Shown here: positions 42,540 to 50,572 of the stretch, one piece after another | Numbering within the stretch: the stretch's first letter is position 1 | Layout of the letters: each line of letters begins with the position of its first letter | Assembly: GCA_050298555.1 (NCBI GenBank) | Contig: JBNKUL010000074.1 | Span: forward strand, 50,334 to 114,333 | DNA from: JAPHSX01 sp050298555 | GTDB taxonomy: Bacteria > Pseudomonadota > Gammaproteobacteria > Thiohalomonadales > Thiohalomonadaceae | Reading direction: 5' to 3' | Length of the DNA stretch: 64,000 nt | Made by a program: the position numbers and the translations under genes | The notes under the pieces: model-generated | Seen by the model: the letters and a program-made list of their open reading frames with translations, nothing else | Database searches by the model: none | What the model was told of the DNA's origin: nothing

Positions 42540-43268
42540 CTACTCCGCCCCGTCAATCCAATCTATCAGACGCTGCCACTGGGCGCGGTCCTTATGGACC
42601 CGATGGGCGGGCAGTTCGTTGATCCCCATTCCCTCCTCGGCAGAACTGACATACATCTGGGTGTCGCGCAGCTGGGCGACGAAGGGGATCTGCAGGCTAT
42701 CGAGAAAACGCTGCAACTTCTGGTAGACCCGTGTGTTCTGCCGCACCCGATTGGCCACCACACCGACGCGTACCGAACGCGACCTCACCTTGGCCAGCAG
42801 CAGCAGATCTTTAATGAAGTGGGAAGCGGCATGGATATCGATGGGGGACGGCAATACTGGCACGACAATGGTATCCACCTCTCGGGTCAGCTCGATCAGC
42901 TGTGAGCTATGGACCCCGGCGGGGGCATCGAGGATCACCCGCTCCACCTCAGGCGGCAGGCGCATCTGCCAGCTGCGGGTGGTGCCGATGCCCGGTTTGC
43001 GGAAGGCGGCCACGCCGTGGATAGCCTGGCGCTCCGGATCACGACAGGCCAGCCATTGCATCGCCGAGCCCTGTGGGTCGTAGTCGAACAGCGCCGCCAC
43101 ACGCCGTTGCGAGGCGTAATAGGCGGCAATGTTGGTAGCGAGCGTGGTCTTGCCACAGCCACCCTTGGCGTTCATCACCAGGATGCGCCTTAGCGGCGTT
43201 GCGGCGGTAGCATGGCGTGGTAGTGATTCGTTGCTCCGCCCCACCAGTTGTAACTTGCTTTGATCCAT
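42540..43268 (-). CDS. Orphan ParA/MinD-type ATPase
   Basis: The 242-residue protein has the deviant Walker A NAKGGCGKTTLATN with signature Lys, FDYDPQGSA for switch I and VILDAPAGVHS for Walker B. These are ParA-family features for dimerising, ATP-dependent positioning on DNA or membrane. No ParB, parS-like repeat, plasmid origin or chemoreceptor is nearby, so its cargo is unknown. ATG 43268 has GGGAAG at a suitable distance; the TTG at 43271 is too close to it. It separates btuCD from btuB and is transcribed against both, so functional linkage to B12 is not implied. Confidence 0.88.
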   Translation of the reverse strand: MDQSKLQLVGRSNESLPRHATAATPLRRILVMNAKGGCGKTTLATNIAAYYASQRRVAALFDYDPQGSAMQWLACRDPERQAIHGVAAFRKPGIGTTRSWQMRLPPEVERVILDAPAGVHSSQLIELTREVDTIVVPVLPSPIDIHAASHFIKDLLLLAKVRSRSVRVGVVANRVRQNTRVYQKLQRFLDSLQIPFVAQLRDTQMYVSSAEEGMGINELPAHRVHKDRAQWQRLIDWIDGAE

Positions 43269-43351
43269 CAATCTTCCCTACTTGTGCCAAAGCGGTCGCA
43301 CAGCATAGTACACCATTGCCAGGAGCGGTGGATCTAGTGCAGCGCTTCAAG

Positions 43352-43381
43352 TTGACACACTCCCTCCGACACCGCTAAAGT
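43352..43381 (+). promoter_or_regulatory. Promoter of the riboswitch-btuB transcript
   Basis: TTGACA (43352-43357, perfect -35) and TAAAGT (43376-43381) are separated by 18 bases. The expected start near 43388 coincides with the first conserved base of the riboswitch. Confidence 0.72.
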
Positions 43382-43387
43382 CACCAG

Positions 43388-43600
43388 CGCTTCAGGTGTT
43401 CCAACGGCATCCGCCCGAGGAATGAAACGGGAAGTCGGTGCGTGTTACTCAAGCAGTAATCACAATTCCGACGCTGCCCCCGCAACGGTAAGCGGTTAAA
43501 AGCCCTGTCACACAGCCACTGCATCACAAGATGTGGGAAGGCGACAGGGCCGGACAGATTGAAGTCCAACCGCAAGCCCGGAGACCGGCCTGAAGCAGAC
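43388..43600 (+). promoter_or_regulatory. Cobalamin riboswitch
   Basis: Conserved elements are present in order: GGTGTTCC near 43396, GAATGAAACGGGAA near 43420, GCCACTG near 43517, TGTGGGAAGGCG near 43536, and the B12 box GCAAGCCCGGAGACCGGCC at 43572-43590. This aptamer binds adenosylcobalamin and reduces btuB expression when B12 is plentiful. It begins at the predicted transcription start. Confidence 0.94.
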
Positions 43601-43668
43601 ATGCCAGTGCTGCGGTGGGCGGTGCGTGGGTGAGCGTCCTCCAAACCGCCTTCACTCCACCAAACTCC

Positions 43669-43720
43669 CCTCTGCCCGCTGGTGATTTATTGCATCTACT
43701 AGCGCGGGTGAGCGCAGAGG
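43669..43720 (+). promoter_or_regulatory. SD-sequestering hairpin, riboswitch expression platform
   Basis: CCTCTGC (43669-43675) pairs with GCAGAGG (43714-43720), and CCGC/GCGG inside the stem extends it. The 3' arm holds the SD GAGG of btuB, so closing the stem would hide the ribosome site. This predicts translational control; no T-tract for a terminator is present. Confidence 0.7.
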
Positions 43721-43727
43721 AAACAAC

Positions 43728-45473
43728 GTGAACAAAACCCAACTAGCCGTTACGGCCCTGCTACTAGGCAGCTCAACCCTTCTTCAGGCCGCCGACGAGT
43801 CGATGGATACCATCGTGGTCACCGCCACACGTACCGCCCAAAGTGCCGACGAGGCGCTGGCCTCGGTATCGGTCATTTCGCGCGACGAGATCGAGGCCAG
43901 CCAGGCCAACTCGGTGATGGAGCTGATCCAGTCCCGCACCGTCGGTGTGGAGTTTTCACGTAATGGCGGGCCAGGGGCCAATACCAACCTCTTCATCCGC
44001 GGCACCGAGGGCCGTCATGTGCTGGTGTTGATCGACGGTGTGCGGGTCAGCTCCGCCATCGACGGCAGCTTCAAGTGGCACAACCTGCCGCTGGAACAGG
44101 TGGAGCGTATCGAGATCGTGCGCGGTCCACGCTCCACCCTCTACGGCTCCGATGCCGTCGGTGGCGTGGTGCAGATCTTCACCCGCAAGGGCGAGGGGCT
44201 GCACGCCTCGGTCGGTGGCGGCAGCTATAAAACCCGGACCGCAGAGTTTGGCGCCGGCGGCAAGATGGGTGACGGTCGCTTCCACATCAACGCCGGCTAC
44301 CAGAAGAGCGACGGCTTCTCCGCAAAACAGCCGGGCAGCTACAACTATGAGCCCGACAGGGACGGCTACCTCAACCGCAACATCGGCGCAGGCATCAGCT
44401 ACCCGCTGGGTGATGCCGTAGAGCTCGCCGTCAACCTGCTGCACAGTGACGGCGAGGTGGAGACGGACAAGGGCTCATCTACCCAGCTCAACGACTCGGC
44501 CAGCCTGAAACTGGAGATTACGGCCAGTGAGACATGGCAACACGAACTGCAGCTCGGCCATGCCAAAGACCACTACGAAACCGAGAGCGGCTATGACGTC
44601 ATCTCCCAGCGCCAGAGCATCGGCTGGCAGAACAACCTCATCATAGGTGACAGCGGCCTGCTTAGCGTCGGGCTGGAATATATTTCCGAGAACGGTGAGA
44701 GTGTCGGCAGCTACGACCACGACACCGACAGCAATGCGCTCTATCTGCAGTACCAGTGGGAAGGAAAACATGCCGACCTGCAGGTCGGTGCGCGCAGCGA
44801 TGACCACTCCGTCTACGGACGCCACAATACCGGACAAATTGCCGTCGGTGCCGCGATGGGCGGAGGGCGCCTCTTTGCCAGCCACGGCACCGCCTATAAG
44901 GCACCCTCGTTCCTGCAACTCTACTACCCGACCTACGGCAACCTCGAGCTGGAGCCGGAAGAGTCCACCACCACCGAGGTGGGCTTCCGCCAGGGCGGGC
45001 TGCAATTCACCCTGTTCAAGACTCGCATCCAAAACCTTATCGCCTTCGACTACCCCGTCGGTTACAGCAATATCAATAATGCGCGCATCAACGGCGCGGA
45101 GGTGGAGTTCCAGCAGCAGCTGGACAACTGGCAGCTGCATAGCGGCCTCACCCTGCAGGAGCCGAGGGACGCGGACAGTGGCGCCAAGCTACTGCGCCGC
45201 TCCGAAAAGAGACTCTTCATCAATGCGAACCGTCCGCTAGGCCGTAACGCCCATCTTGGGGTTGAAGCGAGCTATACCGGCCCACGTATGGACCGCGGCG
45301 ATGTAAAGCTCGACGCCTACACCCTGGTCAACCTCAGCGGTGAGTACCGCTTCAGCAGGCAGTGGTCCCTCAGCGGGCGCATCGAGAACCTGCTCGATGA
45401 GGAGTACATGCTGGCCAACGACTACAACACCCCGGGGCGCTCCGCCTATGCCAAGCTCAACTTCAGGATGTAA
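43728..45473 (+). CDS. btuB: TonB-dependent vitamin B12 receptor BtuB
   Basis: The 581-residue protein has a signal peptide, a TonB box near DTIVVTATRT, a plug domain (LFIRGTEGRHVLVLIDGVRV, then EIVRGPRSTLYGSDAVGG) and a 22-strand barrel ending in KLNFRM. BtuB brings cobalamin across the outer membrane using TonB energy. The start is GTG 43728 with GAGG seven bases upstream. The cobalamin riboswitch directly upstream confirms the substrate. It heads a long operon through pduO, btuF, cobO, cobB and bluB. Confidence 0.93.
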   Translation: MNKTQLAVTALLLGSSTLLQAADESMDTIVVTATRTAQSADEALASVSVISRDEIEASQANSVMELIQSRTVGVEFSRNGGPGANTNLFIRGTEGRHVLVLIDGVRVSSAIDGSFKWHNLPLEQVERIEIVRGPRSTLYGSDAVGGVVQIFTRKGEGLHASVGGGSYKTRTAEFGAGGKMGDGRFHINAGYQKSDGFSAKQPGSYNYEPDRDGYLNRNIGAGISYPLGDAVELAVNLLHSDGEVETDKGSSTQLNDSASLKLEITASETWQHELQLGHAKDHYETESGYDVISQRQSIGWQNNLIIGDSGLLSVGLEYISENGESVGSYDHDTDSNALYLQYQWEGKHADLQVGARSDDHSVYGRHNTGQIAVGAAMGGGRLFASHGTAYKAPSFLQLYYPTYGNLELEPEESTTTEVGFRQGGLQFTLFKTRIQNLIAFDYPVGYSNINNARINGAEVEFQQQLDNWQLHSGLTLQEPRDADSGAKLLRRSEKRLFINANRPLGRNAHLGVEASYTGPRMDRGDVKLDAYTLVNLSGEYRFSRQWSLSGRIENLLDEEYMLANDYNTPGRSAYAKLNFRM

Positions 45474-45510
45474 AGTGTCGTGGTAATTGAGCGCGTTTAA
45501 GGAGCACCGC

Positions 45511-46077
45511 ATGGGACACCGCCTATCCAAAATCTACACCCGCACCGGTGACAACGGCACCACCGGCCTGGGCGACGGCAGCCGGGTGGAGAAGGACCAC
45601 CCCCGCGTCGAGGCCTTCGGCACGGTGGACGAGCTGAACAGCGCCATCGGCCTTATCCGTGCCGAGAAGTTGCCGCAGGGGCCAGTGTCGATGGACGGGC
45701 TGTTCGGTGAGATCCAGCACCGCCTGTTCGACCTGGGCGGTGAGCTCTCGGTACCCGGGCGTGAGGTGATCGACAATGCCGATGTCACGGTGTTGGAGCA
45801 ACAGCTCGACAGTTATAACGAAGCACTGCCGATGCTCAAGGAGTTCATCCTCCCCGCCGGTGGCCGCGCCACCGCCCAGTGCCACCTGGCGCGCAGCATC
45901 TGCCGCCGCGCCGAACGGCGCGTCTACACCCTGTCGAAGAGCGAAGAGGTAAACGGCGAGACCATCGCCTACCTCAACCGCCTCTCCGATCTACTATTCG
46001 TCACCGCACGTGTGCTCGCCCACTTTGAAAACGGCAGCGAGGTGTTGTGGCAACCGAAGGAAAAACCCATCGCATGA
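45511..46077 (+). CDS. PduO-type ATP:cob(I)alamin adenosyltransferase
   Basis: The 188-residue cytosolic trimeric enzyme adenosylates cob(I)alamin. The family signature TRTGDNGTTGLGDGSRV is at the N-terminus, then EAFGTVDELNSAIG, and the ATP/cobalt region RSICRRAERRVYTL near the C-terminus. ATG 45511 with AAGGAG eight bases upstream is preferred over the upstream frame. It is co-transcribed with btuB and overlaps btuF by four bases. A second, unrelated adenosyltransferase (CobO) is 800 bases downstream. Confidence 0.93.
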   Translation: MGHRLSKIYTRTGDNGTTGLGDGSRVEKDHPRVEAFGTVDELNSAIGLIRAEKLPQGPVSMDGLFGEIQHRLFDLGGELSVPGREVIDNADVTVLEQQLDSYNEALPMLKEFILPAGGRATAQCHLARSICRRAERRVYTLSKSEEVNGETIAYLNRLSDLLFVTARVLAHFENGSEVLWQPKEKPIA

Positions 46078-46871
46078 AATACCTTCTACTCCTCAGCGCA
46101 CTGCTATTCGGTAGCGCGCAGGCAGCAGAGCCAAACTGCCCACGCATCATCAGCCAGTCGCCCTACCTCACCAAGTCGCTGCAGTGGCTGGGGTTGGGGC
46201 AGTGCATCGTCGGCGCCAGCCGTTACGACCGCCTCGACCTGCCCCGCACCGGCGGGGTGATGGACCCGGACATCGATGCCATCGAGCTACTGGCGCCCGA
46301 CCTCATCTTTACCTCCAACTGGACCAGGCCAGAGAGACTTAAGGCCGCCACCCCGGAGGGGGCTCGCAGCTTCCGCCTCGACGGCTTCGGCAGCATGGCG
46401 CAGATCGAAGAGAACCTGCGTTTAATGGGGCGCGAGGCGGGCCTGGACGATATCGAGCAGCGTGTCGGGGCCTTCCATAAAGAGTGGAGCGAACTTGCCC
46501 AAGGCGTGAACGGCAACAACAAAAAGATATTGCTGCTCTCCGCCTGCTCCGGCTCCCCCTACTCCTTCGGCCAGCAGCGCTGGCTCAGCGACCTCTTCAG
46601 CCACGCCGGTTTCATTAATGTCGAAACGGTAGAGAAGATCCGCCACATCAAGGCGGGGGAAGAGGTCACCACCCTCAACGCCCTGATCAACGAACTGCAA
46701 CCGGAGCTGCTCTTCATTTTCGAGCGCAAGGCGAGCAAGCAGTGCGCCTTTATCGCACCGAAGACACCGCTACGCATCATCCACCTCGACGGCGAGAAGT
46801 TCCTCCACCCGGCGCCGGTGCTGCTGGACGGTCTTCGTGAGCTGCAACAGCAACGCAATAAATGGCAGTGA
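46074..46871 (+). CDS. btuF: BtuF-like periplasmic corrinoid-binding protein, copy 1
   Basis: This 265-residue class III binding protein has a signal peptide (about 1-18) and no lipobox. RIISQSPYLTKSLQWLGLG and the loop SRYDRLDLPRTG correspond to the cobalamin-facing parts of BtuF. It should deliver corrinoid to BtuCD. ATG 46074 overlaps the pduO stop (ATGA). Another BtuF-like protein is encoded at 52688-53554. The ligand preference of each is unknown; this one is the more divergent of the two and may bind a precursor. Confidence 0.8.
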   Translation: MKYLLLLSALLFGSAQAAEPNCPRIISQSPYLTKSLQWLGLGQCIVGASRYDRLDLPRTGGVMDPDIDAIELLAPDLIFTSNWTRPERLKAATPEGARSFRLDGFGSMAQIEENLRLMGREAGLDDIEQRVGAFHKEWSELAQGVNGNNKKILLLSACSGSPYSFGQQRWLSDLFSHAGFINVETVEKIRHIKAGEEVTTLNALINELQPELLFIFERKASKQCAFIAPKTPLRIIHLDGEKFLHPAPVLLDGLRELQQQRNKWQ

Positions 46872-47476
46872 CGATGGAGGAGTCAAAGGCACAACGCCAC
46901 GCCGAGCGCATGGCACGCAAGAAGGCGGTGGTCGATGAGAACATCAGGCAGGCCGCCGAGGAGCGCGGCGTGCTCATCGTCAACACCGGTAACGGCAAGG
47001 GCAAGAGCTCGGCTGCCTTTGGCGTGGCCGCCCGCGCCATCGGCCACGGCATGAGGGTGGGCATCGTGCAATTCATCAAGGGACGCGGCACCACCGGCGA
47101 GGAGAGCTTCTTCTCCCGCTTTCCCGAGGTCTCATTCCACGTCACCGGCGACGGTTTTACCTGGGACACGCAGAACCGGGCGCAGGACGAGGCGACCGCA
47201 CGCAGGGGCTGGGAGATCGCCCTCGCCATGCTGCGGGACGAGCGCTTCGACCTGGTGGTACTGGACGAGCTCAACATCGTACTGAAATATCACTACCTGC
47301 CGCTGCAAGAGGTGCTCGATGCGCTGCAACAGCGCCCCATGATGCAGCACGTGATCGTCACCGGACGCGCTGCACCGCAGGAGCTCATCGATGTCGCCGA
47401 CACCGTCACCGAGATGCGCATGGAGAAGCACGCCTTCAAGGCGGGGGTAAAGGCACAGAAGGGGATTGAATTTTAG
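46862..47476 (+). CDS. cobO: Corrinoid adenosyltransferase, CobA/CobO/BtuR type
   Basis: The 204-residue P-loop enzyme adenosylates cob(I)yrinic acid a,c-diamide and salvaged corrinoids. Motifs: NTGNGKGKSSAAFG (P-loop), FIKGRGTTGEESFF, LVVLDELNIVLKY and IVTGRAAPQEL. The start at 46862 overlaps btuF by ten bases; ATG 46874 is an alternative with an equally poor SD. It directly abuts cobB, consistent with the two acting in sequence. Confidence 0.93.
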   Translation: MAVTMEESKAQRHAERMARKKAVVDENIRQAAEERGVLIVNTGNGKGKSSAAFGVAARAIGHGMRVGIVQFIKGRGTTGEESFFSRFPEVSFHVTGDGFTWDTQNRAQDEATARRGWEIALAMLRDERFDLVVLDELNIVLKYHYLPLQEVLDALQQRPMMQHVIVTGRAAPQELIDVADTVTEMRMEKHAFKAGVKAQKGIEF

Positions 47477-48760
47477 ATGGCCCTCTGCCCCGCCCTCTTC
47501 ATCAGCGCCCCCGCCTCCGGCCAGGGCAAGACCACCTTCACCGCCGCGCTGGCACGCTACCACCGCAACCAGGGAAGAGAGGTGCGGGTCTTCAAGACCG
47601 GACCCGACTTCCTCGACCCGATGATTCATGAGGTCGCCTCCGGCCACCCGGTCTACCAGCTCGACCTGTGGATGTGCGGCGAGGCCGACTGCAAGCTCCG
47701 TCTGTATGAGGCGGCGCAGGATGCCGACCTCATTATCATCGAGGGGGTGATGGGGCTGTTCGACGGTAACCCCTCCAGCGCCGACCTGGCGCAGGCCTTC
47801 GGTATTCCAATCGCGGCACTGATCGACGCCTCGGGGATGGCACAAACCTTTGGCGCTATCGCCCACGGCCTCAGCCACTACCGGCCTGAACTCCCCTTCG
47901 CCGGGGTGATTGCCAACCGAGTCGCCTCGAGCGGACACGCCGAGATGCTACAGGAGAGCATGGGCACCATCCCGCTGCTCGCCTCGCTAAGGCGTGATGA
48001 GACCATCACCCTGCCGCACCGCCACCTGGGACTGGTGCAGGCCGAGGAGCTAAGCGATCTGGAACAGCGCCTCGACCTGGCGGCACAACAGATTGCCGCG
48101 ACCCCATTGGCGCAACTGCCCGAGCCGGTCGAATTCGCTCCACAGCCGGTACAACATGTTGAACGATCACTCCAGGGGGTGCGCATCGCCATCGCCCGCG
48201 ATCTCGCCTTCGCCTTTATCTACCCGGCCAACCTGGAGCTGCTGCGGAAGCTGGGTGCAGAGCTGAACTTCTTCTCACCGCTCACGGACACCGCCCTGCC
48301 CGAATGCGATGCGCTATGGCTGCCCGGCGGCTACCCGGAATTACACCTTGAGGCGCTGGAAAAAAACAGCGCCATCAAGCGTGCACTGCTGGCACACGCA
48401 AAGGCGAATAGACCCCTGCTCGCCGAGTGCGGCGGCATGCTCTACCTGCTCGATGAGCTGCAGGACAAAGCGGGCAATCGCGCCGCGATGGCCGGACTGC
48501 TGCCGGGCCGCGCGGTGATGCAGCCGAAACTCGCCGGGCTGGGGATGCAGGGCGCACCGCTGCCCGAAGGGGAGCTGACCGCCCACACCTTCCACCACTC
48601 GAAGATGGAGACCGTGCTGGAACCGATCGCCCACGGCATTCGCCAGCGCGGCAAGGAGGCCGGCGAGGCGATCTACCGCAGCGGCTCGATTACCGCCAGC
48701 TATCTGCACCTCTACTTCCCCTCCAACCCCAACGCCGCTGCCGGACTGTTCCGACCATGA
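47477..48760 (+). CDS. cobB: Cobyrinic/hydrogenobyrinic acid a,c-diamide synthase
   Basis: This 427-residue enzyme amidates the a and c side chains using glutamine and ATP. The N-terminal domain has a P-loop-like SAPASGQGKTTFTAAL (dethiobiotin-synthetase fold), and the C-terminal class I glutamine amidotransferase has ECGGMLYL with the nucleophilic Cys and a His in TAHTFHHSK. Also called CbiA; the name depends on whether the ring pathway is aerobic or anaerobic, which this window does not show. Its stop overlaps the bluB start by four bases. Confidence 0.93.
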   Translation: MALCPALFISAPASGQGKTTFTAALARYHRNQGREVRVFKTGPDFLDPMIHEVASGHPVYQLDLWMCGEADCKLRLYEAAQDADLIIIEGVMGLFDGNPSSADLAQAFGIPIAALIDASGMAQTFGAIAHGLSHYRPELPFAGVIANRVASSGHAEMLQESMGTIPLLASLRRDETITLPHRHLGLVQAEELSDLEQRLDLAAQQIAATPLAQLPEPVEFAPQPVQHVERSLQGVRIAIARDLAFAFIYPANLELLRKLGAELNFFSPLTDTALPECDALWLPGGYPELHLEALEKNSAIKRALLAHAKANRPLLAECGGMLYLLDELQDKAGNRAAMAGLLPGRAVMQPKLAGLGMQGAPLPEGELTAHTFHHSKMETVLEPIAHGIRQRGKEAGEAIYRSGSITASYLHLYFPSNPNAAAGLFRP

Positions 48761-49419
48761 CACCACTACACCGTTACCCAAAACGCGATATCGAGGCCGT
48801 CTACCGCGCCATCGAAGAGCGGCGCGACATGCGTCACTTTCTCCCTGACGCGGTCGAGCCGCAGACCCTGCAACGGCTGCTACTGGCCGCCCACCACGCC
48901 CCCAGTGTCGGCTTCATGCAGCCATGGCGTTTCATCCGTATCACCGATCGGGAACTGCGCAAGCAGATCCACCAACTGGTGGAAAAGGAGCGGCAGCAGA
49001 CCGCGGCGGCACTGGGCGAACGGCAGGAGGAGTTCCTGAAGCTCAAGGTAGAGGGGGTTCTCGAGTGCGGCGAACTACTGGTGGTATCACTAATGCCAAA
49101 GCGGGAGGAGCACATCTTTGGCCGCCGCACCCTGCCGGAGATGGACTTGGCCTCGGTCGCCTGCGCTATCCAGAATATGTGGCTGGCGGCACGGGCCGAG
49201 GGATTGGGCCTGGGCTGGGTCTCGCTATTTGATCCCGAGGCATTGGGAAAACTGCTCGGCATCCCCGAGGGGGGCAAGGCGGTGGCGATACTCTGCCTCG
49301 GCCATGTGGAGGAGTTTTACGCACAGCCGATGCTGGCACAGCAGCAGTGGAGCCAACGCCAGCCACTGCAGGAACTGGTGGGCGAGAACGGCTGGCCCGA
49401 CTCCCGAGATACCATCTAA
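48757..49419 (+). CDS. bluB: 5,6-dimethylbenzimidazole synthase BluB
   Basis: The 220-residue nitroreductase-fold flavoenzyme breaks down reduced FMN with O2 to form DMB, the lower ligand of B12. Typical residues: the N-terminal RRDMRHFLPDAV, AAHHAPSVGFMQPWRF and GLGLGWVSLFDP. It uses oxygen, so DMB here is made aerobically. ATG 48757 overlaps the cobB stop. DMB then goes to CobT, encoded at the right edge. Confidence 0.93.
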   Translation: MTPLHRYPKRDIEAVYRAIEERRDMRHFLPDAVEPQTLQRLLLAAHHAPSVGFMQPWRFIRITDRELRKQIHQLVEKERQQTAAALGERQEEFLKLKVEGVLECGELLVVSLMPKREEHIFGRRTLPEMDLASVACAIQNMWLAARAEGLGLGWVSLFDPEALGKLLGIPEGGKAVAILCLGHVEEFYAQPMLAQQQWSQRQPLQELVGENGWPDSRDTI

Positions 49420-49431
49420 TGGCCGCGCCGC

Positions 49432-49437
49432 TATAAT
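49432..49437 (+). promoter_or_regulatory. -10 element before the DUF2322 gene
   Basis: A perfect TATAAT lies 32 bases before ATG 49470. No good -35 is seen at 17 bases (ATACCA, 3/6 match), so strength is uncertain. Confidence 0.4.
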
Positions 49438-49469
49438 AGGCCCATTTTGAGCGGAGCTGAAAGCAGACC

Positions 49470-49784
49470 ATGAGCCACTTTGCCGAAATCCTCAAGACCC
49501 TTCCCGCCATCGACGAGATCGAAAAGCTGGAGCTCTACGACGGCGACACCCTGGTCGATACCATCGATAACAAACCGGGCAAGGCCGGTTCGGTCGCCGT
49601 CTACAATGCGCTGCTGCAGGAGTTCGGTGCCATCAACAAGGCCGCCTCAATCAAGGGCCTGATCCTCTACGCCGAGCACACCGCCGATGCGCAGGAGAAC
49701 CCGGGCAAGCATCCGAATATTGATCGTTTCTTTACGATTATTGCCGAGGGCGGAGAGTTGCAGGGGAAGGTCATTAACAAATAA
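49470..49784 (+). CDS. DUF2322-like small conserved protein
   Basis: The 104-residue soluble protein has a pattern I recognise as DUF2322: LPAIDEIEKLELYDGDTLVDTI, then PGKAGSVAVYNALLQEFG, then LYAEHTADAQENPGKHPNID. No catalytic or binding motif is evident and no function is known to me. It has its own promoter-like -10 and a strong terminator after it, so it is a separate unit despite sitting between B12 genes. Confidence 0.75.
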   Translation: MSHFAEILKTLPAIDEIEKLELYDGDTLVDTIDNKPGKAGSVAVYNALLQEFGAINKAASIKGLILYAEHTADAQENPGKHPNIDRFFTIIAEGGELQGKVINK

Positions 49785-49787
49785 AAA

Positions 49788-49811
49788 AAACGCCACCCGA
49801 AGGTGGCGTTT
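49788..49811. terminator. Bidirectional intrinsic terminator after the DUF2322 gene
   Basis: AAACGCCACC and GGTGGCGTTT form a perfect stem with a 4-base loop, preceded by an A-tract and followed by T/A bases. It lies between two convergent genes and should work for both. Confidence 0.92.
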
Positions 49812-49835
49812 AAATCCCAGGGAGGCGGCCTGGAT

Positions 49836-50408
49836 TTACTTCATCGCGTGCATCGCCTTGAAGGCGGCGATCTGCCCGGCGGGGTGCTTCTTCTTGTTGC
49901 CCTTGTTGAGCACAATCACCACGGTCTCGCCCTTGGGGCCCTCACCGATCATGGTGTAGCGATAGGGGGCCTCGCCCACCTTCTTGAAGGCCTGCAGGTC
50001 CGCCCACTCGGTAAAGACGTAGAGGCGGCCCTCGTGGTGGATCTCGCCGTAGAAGTCGTCAGCACCAGCCAGCTTGCCGTCATACATGTCGATGGAGGCG
50101 ATGCCTGATGTCTTCTTCTTGTCCTTACCGGTGAGGCCAAAGACCACGGTCTCGCCGTTGGGGCCTGCGCCGATGCGTACCTTGCGGTAGGCGGTCTCTC
50201 CCACATCAAGGAACGATTTGTAGGTTGCAACATCGTCAAAGACATAGAGGCGCCCCTCGTGCTCGACCTCGTAGTAGTCCTCATTATTCAGGCTTTGCGC
50301 CGCTTCCGGCTTGACCGCCTGCTGGGAGCAGCCTTGCAGCAGCAGCAGGGCGGAACCCATGGCAACGGCGGAGATCTTGATGCGACGCATAAATGCTGGA
50401 CGGTTCAT
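49836..50408 (-). CDS. Lipoprotein with two tandem domain repeats
   Basis: The 190-residue protein has an N-terminal membrane segment and lipobox LLLQGC (lipid at C27). Two near-identical 60-residue repeats follow, each with HEGRLYVF, an Ala/aromatic helix, VGE-Y, an IGxGPxGETVV strand pair and a KKK cluster. This is not a family I can name. The repeats look like a duplicated small beta domain on the outer membrane or periplasmic face. AGAGGAAAAAGAGG is a strong SD for ATG 50408; ATG 50390 is an alternative. Divergent from the dehydrogenase-like gene. Confidence 0.7.
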   Translation of the reverse strand: MNRPAFMRRIKISAVAMGSALLLLQGCSQQAVKPEAAQSLNNEDYYEVEHEGRLYVFDDVATYKSFLDVGETAYRKVRIGAGPNGETVVFGLTGKDKKKTSGIASIDMYDGKLAGADDFYGEIHHEGRLYVFTEWADLQAFKKVGEAPYRYTMIGEGPKGETVVIVLNKGNKKKHPAGQIAAFKAMHAMK

Positions 50409-50572
50409 CCTCTTTTTCCTCTTCTCAGAAATTACGAATGCGGCAATGTTATGGCCGGAATATGACGGGGATTTGGCGGTTTTATGACGGATTGATGAAT
50501 CCTCGGCGTTCAAGCCCCCTGTCGAATCCAGTAGAATCGGCCAAAAGCACTGAACCAAGGAGCAGCAACACC

